This document shows positions 47,181 through 59,714 of a stretch of 64,000 nucleotides of DNA, piece after piece. Below the pieces are notes generated by a model. That model did no database searches, was not told the origin of the DNA, and saw nothing but the letters and a program-made list of their open reading frames with translations. This DNA comes from Brasenia schreberi (Eukaryota; Streptophyta; Magnoliopsida; Nymphaeales; Cabombaceae), in assembly GCA_036023115.1 (NCBI GenBank), contig JAYKKT010000059.1, positions 6,455,001-6,519,000 of the forward strand, read 5' to 3'. Within the stretch, counting starts at the first letter, position 1. Every line of letters begins with the position of its first letter. The position numbers were made by a program, and so were the translations under genes.

Positions 47181-47522
47181 TACATAGACACATATATGCA
47201 AATTCACGAAAATGACTCTTGACCCTTAGATTAAGTGTGATGCATGATTTAGATTAAAAATAAAAAGTTATTTTTGTTTTTAAATAGGTAACTTGGTTTT
47301 ACTTTACAAATTGTTATCATAAAAAAAGCAAAAAGTTACTTTTGTTTTTTAATCTAAGCCACTTGTTTCAATTCATTTATAGATCAAGCATCCGTGGTGC
47401 TTGCATTGGTTTGCATATATGCCTTTTTATGTGTGTATGCATGTGTATACATAGGTATATACTTGTTTCTTTTCATTTATAGGTCAAGGGTCGTTTGCGT
47501 ATACAAGCCTCTCTGTGTGTGA

Positions 47523-47525
<3 letters not shown>

Positions 47526-47581
<56 letters not shown>
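47526..47581. repeat. (TA)n microsatellite
   Basis: About 28 uninterrupted TA units, 30 bases to the left of the copia element. Confidence 0.95.
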
Positions 47582-47584
<3 letters not shown>

Positions 47585-47614
47585 GTACAATAAACGACTA
47601 ACTCCGTATGAGAC

Positions 47615-48320
47615 TGTTAGAAAAAATATTAGCGTGCCACTAATAGATTATAAAAGAAGAGAGGTGCAATTAAGGTGGATATTCAATGAAGGACAATTAG
47701 ATAAATCGAGTGAAAAGCTGAGAAGTTAAGTTATAACACTGAAAGATGCCGAAGAGTATCGTAAAGAAATTGTTGTATAAGAGAAAAAAAGAGTTGGCAT
47801 TACAATTTAATGGAAGACGAAGAGACTGAGTTTAGTCTTTATATTGAAGGATGAAAGAAACCCACATATTTTTTTACCTTAAGTTAAAGAGAGGACATGC
47901 TAGACCATATACGTTGAGTCGGTTGTGGGTTTGCAAATTGTCTTCAATCTTCAATCTATGTTGTTGTACGGAAAAAATTTGATCTAACGGTCAAATAGAT
48001 CTACATTATAATGGTTAAGGGACAAAGAGGTGTGTCATTTGAATCAAATTAGAGATCTAATATCCATCGTATTTACTATAAAGTAGCATTAGGGCTTTCC
48101 TAATGTGCACTTAAGCATGACACACTCTCTCTCCTCTCGCTCTCTTGTTATATGAGGTAAGTCCACAAGGGTGACTCATACAGATAATGTTTTTTATTTG
48201 ATTTCTTATTTACTTGTTTTAGTATGGTTTATGTATGACTTTCTTTGGATCTGTGGTTATTATTAATTTGGGCATGATCATGATTATTGCATATTATATA
48301 CTTATACATGTAATCCTACA
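47615..48320 (+). repeat. 5' LTR of the copia element (approximate)
   Basis: From about 47,813 to 48,320 it aligns with the 3' LTR: GAAGACGAAGAGAC, TATTGAAGGATGAAAGAAA, AATCAAATGGATCTAC-like, TAAGTCCACA.GGGTGACTCA, and the end ATGTAATCCTACA. The first 200 bases do not match the 3' LTR. A segment of about 175 bases present in the 3' LTR (about 53,308-53,482) is absent here. Confidence 0.7.
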
Positions 48321-51300
48321 TTTTTCGCCAATAGTATTAGAGAAATAAGTATATGTAGTTAACATGTCTTCATTTGCTACCATTTCGATTGAAGGTCGAT
48401 TTGATCTTGATGCTAAAAAAGTTTGTTAGTCCTCACTTTAAATGTTAGCATCAACATATGAAGGATACCATGTGTTATTATTGTATCTTATCAGCACTTT
48501 TGAATGTGTAATTTGACATTTATAGTTCTTCACCTTCCATGTTAGCGAAAGATATGTGGGTTGCCTTTGATAAAAAATATGATACTCAAGACCTTGTTCT
48601 TTAAAAGTATTTTGTGACGAAGTTACTTAAGTATCAAATGGTAGAGGAAAAATATGAGATTGAGCACGCACATGAATTTCAATTTCTATACATGATCTGA
48701 AAGAAGCTGAGATGAAACTTCTTGATAAATTTTTGTTATGTCTATTATTGAGAACTTTCCTAAATCTTGGGAGGGTTTTAGCCTATATCTCAAGCACAAA
48801 AAGGGTAAGGTGACCTTTGATGATCTCATAGTAGACAAAGCGATAGATGAAGACTATTGAAGCTAAAAACCTATTATGCATGTTAATAGTATCGCTAGGC
48901 TCAACCTGACAGTCGAGAATAAATAACCTAATGATCCTAAGAGAAAACAAGAAAAGTACAAAGCAAAAGCCATGATCTAAAAGAAACCCAAAAGCAAATT
49001 GTATTGGCTTTGTGGTTAGGTTGGACATTAGGTTAAGGATTGTCTCTCAAAAAAGCTAAGAAACTTGCAACCGTTGAATGAGTTATGGTTAATATGGTAT
49101 TGCACCTACTATTGTGACGTGTATCTTTTTCTTAAATCTCATATCCTTTCGATTTATAAGACAATGGTCTAGATCGTAGACATTGAGATTGATATATATG
49201 TTTGTGTTGACCGATCTTTCTTTGTATCTTATCAGGATGTTTGTGGTAGAATCGAGACATTAGGAGATTATTCAACTGCTATAGTCAAGGGCAAATGATG
49301 TGTAGATTTAATATTTTCCTCAAGAAAGATCTTAACTTTTCATGAAATTAGGTATATTTTAACAATTCAACAGAATATCCTTAATGATCCAATTTTAGTT
49401 AGGGAGGGACTAATGTTAGATTATAAATATAATAAAGTCATAATTACATGACTTAGTACCGAGTGTTTCTTTGGAAAAAGTTATTTGTGTGATGTAGAGT
49501 ATCTGTTTAAAATTTATCTTAACTCAATTGTTAATTCTTATGTAAATTTTAATGTTAAAAAAACCTTTATTTTTGCTTTTTCTTCTTCTATGAATAATAT
49601 TGAATCATCTAATGTATTATATATTAGGTTGAGATATGTAAATTTTGATTACATGAAAAGAATGATGAATTTGAATCTTATCCTTAAGATTGTTATACAT
49701 AGAAAACACAAATGTGGTATTTGTGTGGAAGCAAAACAACTTAAGAAACCTTTTCATATCGATTGATAGAAAATCTTAAATTTTTTGTTTGTGCACACTG
49801 ACGTTTGTGAATTTAATGAAATGACAGTTAAGGATAACAAAAGATATTTCATTATATTTATTGATTATTGGGGTAAATATTGTTATATTTATTTACTTAA
49901 TGTAAATATAAAGCTTTAAAAAAGTTTTAAATTTTTAAAAATAAGAGAGAGATATAAACTAAAGGTACTTAAACGATTAAGGTATGATAGAAAATGTGAG
50001 TATAACTCAAACTTATTTGAAGAATATTGTTAAAACAATGATATTGTAGAAGAGGTTACTCCTCCTTATTCATCTCAGTCTAATGAGCAAGTTGAATGAA
50101 GAAATAGAACCCAGTGTGAAATGGTAAATGTTTTACTTTAAAGTTTTGAGTTACCAACCAACATGTGTGAGTAAGGTTTGAATACGACTTGTCATATTCT
50201 AAATAGAGTTTCTTATAAGCATAAGAAAAAGAGTCTATTTAAACTTTATGAGAGTCGAAATACCAATATCAAATATTTTAAAGTTTGGGATATCTTGTAA
50301 AAATATTCATCCCTTAACATAAAAGAAAGAAATTGAGACCTAAAACTATGGATGTTATATTTTCGGGTTATGTAAAGATAAGTTGTGCGCACATATTCTT
50401 AGTCATATGATTTGACGTATCTAAGATAAATGTCGATACGATTATTGAGCTCGATGATGCTATATTCTTTAAGAATGTATTTTTCATGAATAATGAAGTT
50501 CCTTAAGGTATGTCTTCTTGAAATCCTAATCCTACTACTGGTTTTATTCTCGATCATGTGGAAAAGATGACAAATATGAGAGATAAACCTAATTGAGTTA
50601 TTTTAAGATTAGAGGATTCTGAGAAAATAACTAAATCAATAAGAAGTAAATGGGTTAAGATATCCAATGACTTTGGAAGTGACTTCATCACTTTAAGTAT
50701 TGAAGATGATCTTATCACCTTCCAACAAGTTATATCTTCATCAAAGGTTAAGTTTTGAAAGGATATCGTTAATGATGAAATCCAATAAATTCTTTTAAGG
50801 GTACTTGAGAATTAGTGGATTTACCTCCTAATTGTTATACTCTAAGTTGCAAATAGATTTTTAACAATACAATCAATAAATATAGGGCTAATTTAGTTGT
50901 CAAGGGGTATACATAAAAAGAAGGAATAGATTATTGTGTTACTTATTCCCTTATTTCTCGGATGGTCACAATTTGAGTGCTTATAACACTAACACCTGTA
51001 TATAATCTCATAATTTATCAGATGAATGTAAAAACTACTTTTCTGCATGGTGACCTTTACGAGGAAATTTACATGAATCAACTAAAGGTACTCATGACTC
51101 ATGAGAATAAGTCTAAAGTGTGTAAACTTGTTAAATCATTACATGGTTTAAAATAAACTCCTCAACTATGGTATGAAAAGTCTGATTATGTCATATCATC
51201 TTTGCCTTTCTTTCTAATGAATTTGATAAGTATGTCTATTATAAGTTAATTAATAATGCTTTCATCATTTTGTGCATGTATATAGATGATATTTTGTTGT

Positions 51301-52770
51301 TTGGTTTTAGTATAAAAATTGTAAATGATACTAAATCCTTTTGTGTAGTAAGTTTGAGATAAAAGATATGAGTGTAGTTGATGTTATTTTGGGGATTAAA
51401 ATCACAAGATCTATTGATGGTATAGTAATATCTTAATCTCACTATGTTGAAAAAGTTCTAGAGAGATTTAAATATATAAATTGTAGATCTATTTAGATCT
51501 CATATGATTCATCTAAGGATTTACAAAAGAATGAGAGTGATATTTATATGTCCGAGTTACGATATTATCAGATCATCGCTAGTTTGATGTATCTAACCAA
51601 CTGTATATAACCGGATATTGCTTTTGTTATGTGTAAGTTGAGTAGATATAACAATTGTCTAAATAAAATATATTAAGAAGCTCTAAATAGAGCATTTTGA
51701 TATGGGAAGGAAACTATTTATCTTGAGCTACATTATGGTAAAGACCCTTTTGTTTTCAAAGGATTTAGTGATGCTAACTAGATTATAAAGAACCCAGAGA
51801 GTAATGGGATAATTGGATATGTGTTTTTTGTGGGCGTAGTACCATCACATAGAAATGTAAGAAACAAACCATCTTAGTTTGTTCTACCTTTTAGAAAGAA
51901 CCGTGTACTTTGGATGATACTAGATTGGAAGTTAAGTGGCTTAAGGGACTTATATCCAATTTACCTATAGTAAAGAAATACTTCATGTAATTTCAATACA
52001 TTGTAATAGCATGATCACGATTGCTAAGATAAGTAGTTTCAAGTACAACCAAAAGTAATTAATATAGATCAAAGTCAGACTTAAGTTTATAAGGGTTCTT
52101 ATGTCTAATGGGGTTATGATTGTTGATTTTGTTGAATCCAAAGATAATATAACTAGTTGATTCTTTGACTAAGGGTCTATAAGTAGCTTTAGTTGAGAAA
52201 TCTATGTTGGAGATGGGATTGAAACGTATGAGTTATTCACAAGTAGTAATAACCCAACCTAACTAAGTAAAAATCCTATTAAGTAGGTTTAATTCGGTAA
52301 TAACAAGTTGTTAGTTGAATAAGATGATATATGATACTTTTTTATCTGTTTGTCTCTTGTAAACCTAAAGTGTCATGACTCAAAGTTAGCAAAAGATTAT
52401 TCTCTGAATATGGTTAAGTCTTAGGACATGATACTAGCAATTCATCCTTAGGTGCCCAATTGAGTGATTGATATTGTGAGGCTGCAATAAAGGAATTGGG
52501 TTGTTATCTATTATCAATCATGATAAAGGATATGAATGCATAACCATTAATCCATCATCAAATATCATAACATGACATTTATTATGTTGATATCAGTAGA
52601 CACCTTTATACCCAAGGTTCAGGTTTATGACGTATGTTCACCTAGTTCCTGTAAGGATAATATTGAATAACTTGGGTAACAGTTCAAACTGGAATGTACC
52701 GTTACTCAAAGCATAATATGATGACTAGTTCGAATGAATACTTTACACTTCAAGACTTTGTGGGAGATTG
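48321..52770 (+). pseudogene. Copia gag-pol remnant
   Basis: Internal coding region of the retrotransposon. Protein motifs can be read only in short pieces across all three frames (see the element entry). The largest clean stretch is about 90 codons around 49,485-49,766, spanning the pre-integrase zinc-binding part. No functional product is possible. Confidence 0.9.
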
Positions 52771-53628
52771 TTAAAATTAATACTAATTAATTGGTTAATT
52801 AATTAAACATATGCGTATTAATTGTATTTAGTTCTTATTAAGCATCCCTATATATTTATTTGATGTATCTTTGATATATGTGAAAGTCTTAAATTATAAA
52901 AATTACTTGTGAAGGACTCATACATATGAAGACGAAGAGACAAAGCTTAGTACTATATTGAAGGATGAAAGAAATCCATATGTCATTTTATATTTTTGAT
53001 AGCTCATGAACTTTAGTTTAAAGAGAGAGAAGATATACTAGACCACACACTCACATATGTGATCCTATCGGGCTTGGGCTTGGGTTTGAGTTTAGGTCTA
53101 GAAATTGTCTTCAGTTTATCTTTTTGTACAAAAAGTTTTGATCTAACAATCAAATGGATCTACGTGAGAATAGTTATGAGACAAAGAGGTACACCATTTG
53201 GATCAGGTCCAAGATCTGAGATTCATCATATTTACTATTAAGTGGGATTAGGGCTTCCCGTCGCACTTAAGCACGTACACACTCTCTCCTCCCACTCTCT
53301 TGTTCTCTGCATCTACTCTCTAACTACAACTCTCTTGTTTCCCTCCATTTCCAGCTAAGGCGATTGAGGCGTGGTCGAGTTCAGCTCGAGTCAGTTACGT
53401 GCTCCTACTATATACACTTTATTGTAGGACAATAACATAGGAACCCATGCGTACTCAATAGTGTGGTTCTGATTTCTCTAAGATAAGTCCACATGGGTGA
53501 CTCACATAGATAAGTTTTGTGATTATATTTCTTATTTGCTTGTTTCCATATGGTTTGTGTTTGTCCTTTTTTAGATCTACAACTCTTATGATTGTTGCAT
53601 ATTGTTTATTTATGCATGTAATCCTACG
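52771..53628 (+). repeat. 3' LTR of the copia element (approximate)
   Basis: Starts TGTTAAAATTAATAC directly after the polypurine stretch GTGGGAGAT and ends near ATGTAATCCTACG. Homologous to 47,813-48,320, but longer. I could not see a matching 5-bp target duplication, so the borders are approximate. Confidence 0.7.
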
Positions 53629-53639
53629 GTTTTTATACA

Positions 53640-54370
53640 TTAAATATGTTTTCTCACAAAGCACCACATTTATGATCGACGGTCAAGAATGGTAGAGAAT
53701 CAAACAAAGTTACTGTAAATTCTAGCGAAGCGAATCTTCTTACCGTGAATACTGCGTCACTTCGAGAAACGGCCTTCCGAGAGTCAGAGTAAACCACCAC
53801 AAATCTGCATCCCTTAGTACCCAAGATTTCTATGCCTGGACCGACGTCCTCCTAGAAGGGGCCGACCCATCTGACATACCTCTCACAGCGATGTTCCCTC
53901 TCCCCATAGACAGTGGTCTTTCTCTTCTCCCACTTTGTAGAATGGATGGTATATTGTAACACAGCAATTTGTATTGGTTTAACTAAATTGAACGATCAAA
54001 ATTCAAGATTCACCTTAAGCTTGCTTCTTGAAACAGATATCAAATCTTTCTTACCAAGATTTGAAGAAAAAAAAACTGGGTTCCTACTATCTACGGATTT
54101 CAGAACATTCTGCGAGATCTTGGAGTGCAACCATTGAAACAAATCTCTTTGCTTCCCAAGATAGGGAAAAGAGATAAAAAGCCATCGGCAGGAGGGCAAA
54201 AGAGCGTAGCCACGAGAGGGAGGTCAGACGGTCAACTCAGCTCCATACGTAGAGGACATCGTTCCAGGCATAGAAACTTGTATACCGATCAATGGAGCTG
54301 CATGGTACGGTTGCTGAGGGCTCATTGGCTGGTGGTGCCCCTACCCTACGTCAGATGAAGAAACAAAAAA
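53640..54370. other. Higher-GC block of unknown origin
   Basis: Sandwiched between the copia 3' LTR and AT-rich DNA. The base composition of 53,690-53,930 and 54,180-54,360 is clearly less AT-rich than the surroundings. A 25-base word starting TTTCTATGCCTGGA (53,827-53,851) recurs inverted at 54,252-54,276 with two mismatches. No ORF of a known family is seen. It could be organelle-derived DNA or part of an unknown repeat. I cannot decide. Confidence 0.3.
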
Positions 54371-54784
54371 CTTGAAAGAACATCTAGATTCAGTCCAACG
54401 GACTTGAGTGCAGACGCCGAGATCTGCATGGACCTCTATTCACAGTGCAAGATTTCTTTTAATTCGCATGTAGATAAGATTTGGTGTTATTCATATTTCA
54501 TCTCTATCAACAAGAATCGTTGGATCAGCCACGCTTGTAGATAAAGATTACATATGAAATGTTTTGATAGCCGAATTCAAAAGTATTAAAATCTGACTGT
54601 TTGCTATTACATATAAGATAACAACAGTATTTAACCTTATCTTAACTAACATTTTCATATTTGAAAAGTTTGTTCAACTTGTAGGTTTCCAACCAATACG
54701 GTTGCCAAGCGAGTTTGGATATAAAGTTCATGGATCCAACTTAATCCCAAATTGCATGAACAGATTTGGGTATAATGGTTTTGA

Positions 54785-55265
54785 ACCTCCGATGTTCTAA
54801 ATCTTAGTATTAGTGTATGCTTTCTTTTTTCTTTATTTGGTGCTGAGAATTATCGTATTTCACTTAATAGCAGCATGCATAATTGGATTCCTTGGAGTTG
54901 AATATCCAGAACTGCCTGGCCCGACCCGGTCCCAGTCCTATTGTGTTAGGGAAAAGATGAGGTGGGACAGAATTTGTTTGGCCCGGTCCATGTCGTACCA
55001 TGTACTTACGATAAATAAATACATTCATACGTGTGTGCTTATGTGTGTCTCCTGTGTGTGTATGTGTGCATGCACGCACGCAAGCATGTGTGTAAAACAT
55101 AAGAACACATTAAATAACAAGAAACTAAAAAGAAACACTATAAGTGAAACATTTTGTAAGAAAACCAGGATTTCGATAAGAAAGAAATTGGAATATGCTG
55201 TTTATATGCGCGGCTTGTTGTCAACTTGAATTTTCGGGCTCGGGTTATGGGATTGAATCTGAAAT
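54785..55265 (+). repeat. Direct repeat flank, copy 1
   Basis: Colinear with 57,025-57,415: CTAAATCTTAGTATT, TTCTTTATTTGGTGCTRAG, ATAGCAGC.TGCATAATT, CTGCC(T/C)GGCCC, TAAATAACAAGAAACTAAAA, GGATTT.GATAAGAAAGAAAT. It holds a TGTGTG-rich stretch that the other copy lacks. Confidence 0.75.
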
Positions 55266-55289
55266 GGCCACCTCAACTCTGGTTGGGCT

Positions 55290-55490
55290 CCCAATAAGGG
55301 TCCGAACCCTACTCATCTCAACTCGACATGATGGAACTGTTGACAGTGAGAGAATTGTTGCTCATCCAAAGGAACATGTCATAAAAGCAGTTGTACCAGC
55401 AAAGTTCCTTGACGACAGGATCATAATTTATCTAAATCCATCTGGAGGTTTCGTTAATGGAAGTCCGCACGGATCACAGATTGAAAAATA
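55290..55490 (+). pseudogene. S-adenosylmethionine synthetase fragment
   Basis: About 60 codons encode [39 protein letters not shown] and [14 protein letters not shown], then a stop. These correspond to the central part of plant SAM synthetase, whose usual forms read VLISTQHDETVTNDEIA.. and LNPSGRFVIGGPHG. Family members make S-adenosylmethionine from ATP and methionine. Several conserved residues are changed, and everything upstream and downstream is missing. It is a captured or leftover gene fragment, located just inside a pair of direct repeats. Confidence 0.85.
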
Positions 55491-55529
55491 AATATAGACA
55501 CATATGGTTGTTGGGGTGCTCGTTTGTGG

Positions 55530-56990
55530 CTGCACATTGTTGGGGAGAGACCGAATGAAGTTGATAGAAGCGGTGCGTAATAAACAACCACCTTTATTCT
55601 GTTCAATGGGAAGAAATTGCGAGTGCTGGTGCGATGAGTTCTTTGACTCGGATCAAAATGTATTTTCTTATTTGTTGTAAAAAGAGATTATCAACATTGT
55701 GCACCCGAATGTTCCTTTGTTGCCAAATTTGCCAAATTACTGCTTCGAATGAGATCAACCTAAGCACTCTTGATGTAAATGTCGTTCACACTTTGTTTGC
55801 CCCATTTGCAGGCCGCTTGCCTTAAGGTAGTTGGTTGCTGCTAGTATACAGAACAACTATGTGACTTTCTCCCAGATGATTTAACAAAGGGATAGGTGAT
55901 GAAAAGGTGCTCTGGTTTTCCCACTGATTGACTATAAAACATGCAGACACTATCAAGCCTATATGAAGTAGCTTGTCTTTTGTTAGTAATCGATCCTTCA
56001 ACGCTACCCACAATGCTCCTGGGAAGAAGCCCTACATTATCCTACGTAATTGGTAAGGCTCCCCCTTTTGCTCTAATTGTCTCCCATCCTTTGATGCCTT
56101 AAATTTGGTGTTGTCTTGCCACTTAAGATGGTCCTCACCCATCACAGTTAAGCTATTCACCTTTCGATTAGTCATGGTGGTGTGTTCAACATGAACATGT
56201 GCAAATAATTAGACAGGTTTTGATTAGTTTCCTTTAGTTCTCTAATTGAGACTTCTAGAAGTTCCTTGAATTGATCCTTTGTAATAGAGGTATGGATTTG
56301 GAGTGCAAGAGATTCGTTATAGTACCATGGATAGAACCAGAATTCTGGTCTTTCTCCATTACCTACCCTCCATCATATGTTATTAATTAGAACCCTTGCA
56401 TCTATCATGATTAATTTCCAACCCCATGACTTTGTGTTGGGTTTCCATTCAAACCAAAAGTTGTTAATACAAAGAAACTTGTTACTAATTCTGTCTACGG
56501 GTCATCAGCTTTGGCGGTGGCTGCCACTTTCGAGTTGTTTTTGGCCAACAATGCTTTGTTTTCCTCTTCCAACCTACAGATGCCAAAGGTGCCTTCTTCA
56601 GTGAGTTTGCAAACTTGATCCTAGTTTAGTAGATGCATTGTTATATGCATACGGGATCCCAACCATAAAAGTTCTCCATAACAGCTTCAAGTTGGTGGAG
56701 GCACTTATGTGGCAGATAGAATGCCAACATCTAGTAAAGAGGTATGGTCAAGAGGACGGAGTTGATCAATAAGATATGTCCTGCTAGTGAGAGAATGGAT
56801 GAAGACCAGGCATGGAGGTGGTTTTGAATCTTTTCAATGAGTGATTTGGCATAATTGTGAGGTTAATCTGCCAATAAATAGGGAAAGCCCAAAATACCTT
56901 ATCGGAAGTTGTTGCTTCGGTCATCACGATACCTTGTGATGGAGAATGTTGCAATAGCCTCATGATTGGATGGTGCTCATTCATAAATAT
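55530..56990 (-). pseudogene. L1-type LINE fragment (RT 3' region and zf-RVT domain)
   Basis: On the minus strand MWVALKDRLLTKDKLLHIGL is the reverse-transcriptase zinc-binding (zf-RVT) domain that follows RT in plant L1 LINEs. Upstream of it, decayed pieces at 56,700-56,980 (SLKRFKTTSMPGLHPFSH.., then NSVLLTIPLY-type sequence) match the stretch before that domain. Multiple stops and frameshifts are present. It lies between the direct repeats. Confidence 0.75.
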
Positions 56991-57024
56991 TCACGAACAC
57001 TTAGTTTACATTATGGTACATTCA

Positions 57025-57415
57025 CAACTGATGTACTAAATCTTAGTATTACTGTATTCTTTCTTTTTCCTTTATTTGGTGCTAAGTATTACTGTATTTT
57101 ACTTGATAGCAGCCTGCATAATTTGATCCAGCAATGACTTTAGAGTTGACAATACTGGCCTGCCCGGCCCATGCCTATTATATACTTATAATACTACTAT
57201 ATATATTATATAACATAGTAAAACGTTAAATAACAAGAAACTAAAAGGAAACGGTAAAGTACATTGAATCCAAGACGAAATTTGTAAGAAAAAAGGATTT
57301 GGATAAGAAAGAAATTTGAATATGTTGTAGTATATATATTCCCGTGCGTATGCTGAACCCCGTGATCAACTAGAATTTTCAGGCTTGGATTATTTGGTCG
57401 TGTGTACCTTAGATA
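57025..57415 (+). repeat. Direct repeat flank, copy 2
   Basis: Second copy of 54,785-55,265 in the same orientation, about 2.2 kb away. Divergence is considerable, so the duplication is old. It does not contain the SAM synthetase fragment. Confidence 0.7.
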
Positions 57416-57457
57416 TGATAGTGTTGGAATAAACATGGCCTCTTAAAAAAGAAAAAA

Positions 57458-58345
57458 ATAGAATTGATACATACATACTCTTTTTACTATTTACACTCTT
57501 TTTTTTACAGTGATTATGATTTTATCCTTGTTAAAATCTAAAAATTATCCTGATATCCCTAATGTTTGAAAATCTCTCTTTTTTGCTTCTTTTGTCCGGT
57601 TCTCTCCTTATCGTCAACTTTTTTATATTATTTTTCTGGTGATCCATGACTTAAAGTTTGATTCAATACATAGTATTGAACTATCTGCCATTTTATAGTA
57701 CTTCGAATATGATGAAAAAAGGAAGAAGAGGAGGAAAAGAAGAGAAAAATGGAAGAGGGGGTTGATTCGAAGAGGTTTTTAGTGAATTGATGGGTATTTC
57801 ATTGATTTAATGTATTTTTAATGTTTATTTAAGGTATTGATTTCATTTTCGATTGAAATCAAACTGAAAAAGCTAGGTCAAGTTCTCTATGAGAGAGACG
57901 TAACACTACACATTTGCCCTGTCTCTCCCGTTGGGGAGGCACGCCTCAATCACATCTCTCATGTTGGGGAGATGTGGCTGAGCCATCTCCAATGAGAGAG
58001 AGGCGATTGAGGTATTTTTTTCTTCTTTTTTTTCTTTATTCTTATTAATGTTCTTTTTCTTATTATTGATCTTATTTTACTTTGCTCTTTATTATTTTTT
58101 CTTTCTTTTTTCTTCTTTTTTCTTTTTCTTTAATGAGATTTATAAGAATATTCAATTGTGAATAAAACAACAATCCTAAATGAAACATTCATCATATGAT
58201 AGATAGACCCTTATTGGAATTGGGTGGGAGAAGAGAGAGAAATGCTCAAATTGGGTGTGAGGAGAGAGTATTTATATGAGGATTAATTTTTTATATTTTT
58301 TTGAAAAAGAGGATGTGCGAATAGTAAAAGGGGTATGTAGACAGT
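57458..58345. repeat. AT-rich long-inverted-repeat element (R2)
   Basis: The left arm has ATACATACTCTTTTTACTAT. The right arm reads GTGCGAATAGTAAAAGGGGT, then ATGTAGACAGTAAT, the approximate reverse complement. The interior is colinear with R1 at 31,251-32,052 (CCTTGTTAAAATC, a purine-rich block, GAAGAGGTTTTTAGTGA, CGTTGGGGAGGC and GTTGGGGAGATGTGGCTGAG boxes). Confidence 0.5.
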
Positions 58346-58354
58346 AATCCCCAA

Positions 58355-59525
58355 AAAACTAGCATTATTATCTCCACACCCTTTAACTGTCCACACATAT
58401 CGTATTAAAATATTAAAAATATCCCTATAACAATTTATCTCTTCTCTCCACACATAATTTCAGTGATTTCTTCCTTTTACTCGGGTGCTTCTTTCACTGA
58501 AAGTTATTGTTACCTTATTCACAACCAATGGATTTGAAAGGTTGGTTATTAGTAATATCTTTTTATTTTTGTGGATTTGTTTTATTTTTTGAGTTTTTTT
58601 ATTTTTAAAGATGTTTCATGGTTTTGGGCAAAATCATTCACCCTACTGCAAAACATTGTTAAGTGTTATTCGACGTTTGTATATATAATTGATTTTAAAT
58701 TTAAATGAGAGCATGATTTCATTATACTTGTATATTTAGAGGACAAAGGAGTGAAGAAACCAAATTTCTTTTATTACAATCGTCATTTATATTATTATAA
58801 GAGAAAATCCCACATACAACCCCATCCCAAAATGTTATACATCATTACCATCATTATCACACATGATCAACCTTTATGTTTATTCACAATATTGCTCATA
58901 TGTCTCTAATAGGTCCAACAACACAGGATCACCTAACAATAGTTGTGTCGCACGCTCTGAACGTACTAAAGTTGGTGTGAGTGTGTCGCCTATCAAATAA
59001 GGCGATAATATAAGAAAGTAAGTCGAGGAAGGTTAGTATTATAATCAAAGTAAAACAAAGTTAAAAATGCTACTAATATATATACATTTGTTTACCTACT
59101 TAGACTAGCATGAATAACCGATAGAATCTCTCAAAAAGATCAATGTGTATTCTAAATATACCACTTTATGTATAACTCACCGCACTCATGAGAGTATAGT
59201 GTTGGGATGCCAAAGTGCTTAATTCAAAATAATGTCAGTGTTGTGACTCTTAAGTAGAGTCATGTGGCTCATATTGTATTTTATACACGAGTCTTTGTAG
59301 GTCTCTTTGCAATAAAGAGTTTTATGAGTACAACTGATATTCCTTTGTAGGTCTCTTTGTAAGTTATGTAATGTTGCTAGAAAGAAATGAGGAGCGACGT
59401 ATGGATAAAAATAGGGGGTTATTTTATGTGGAGGAGTATTTTGATAATTAACGAAAATGATGAGCGATATTCTTAAAACTTGAAAAAACAAGTGTGTAGA
59501 TAGAAAAAAAAGACGTGTTCCTAAA
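58355..59525. repeat. Possible AT-rich long-inverted-repeat element (R4)
   Basis: Left CCCTTTAACTGTCCACACAT and right AAGTGTGTAGATAGAAAAAA are approximately complementary and resemble the R1/R2 ends. The interior is unrelated to R1/R2 and non-coding. It lies directly beside R2, as R3 lies beside R1. Confidence 0.35.
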
Positions 59526-59714
59526 AAAAAAGTTATTTGCCATTACCTTTCCGGATAAGGCTAATTTTATAATTTACACGCAGCAGCAAGCAGCCGTTTC
59601 AAATTTTGAAATTCGGACAAAAGAGATCCGCTACGCCCAGCGGGCCGACGCTAGCAGAGAAGGGGTGTCCTCTTCTCTTGGGCAGGGAAGAGAGGGAAAT
59701 AGAAGAAAGGACTA

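Larger units (their letters stand above)
45471..47614. other. AT-rich spacer with microsatellites and MITEs
   Basis: No exon is seen. Contains TA/TG and AC/AT compound microsatellites, inverted-repeat element copies and a 56-bp TA run at 47,526-47,581, listed separately. Confidence 0.6.
47615..53628 (+). mobile_element. Ty1/copia LTR retrotransposon, heavily decayed
   Basis: Order on the plus strand: 5' LTR (to about 48,320), a degraded primer-binding region (AGTATTAGAGAAATAAG, compare TGGTATCAGAGC), then gag. Gag fragments are MWVAFDKKYDTQ, IIENFPKSWEGFSLYLKHKK and a zinc-knuckle remnant YWLCG.VGH.VKDC. A pre-integrase piece (HKCGICVEAKQLKKPF) and integrase (TDVCEFNEMTVKDNKRYFII) follow. 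Next is reverse transcriptase (YQMNVKTTFLHGDLYEEIYM, SLHGLK, YIDDILLFG). RNase H fragments (LMYLTNCI.PDIAFVMCKLS, FKGFSDAN) follow, then a polypurine stretch GTGGGAGAT just before the 3' LTR. Copia order (integrase before RT) is clear. Dozens of stops and frameshifts make it inert. Confidence 0.9.

Noticed and set aside
53059..53241. 60-codon ORF in the copia 3' LTR
   Set aside because: Lies within LTR sequence that has no coding role; the homologous 5' LTR does not keep it open.
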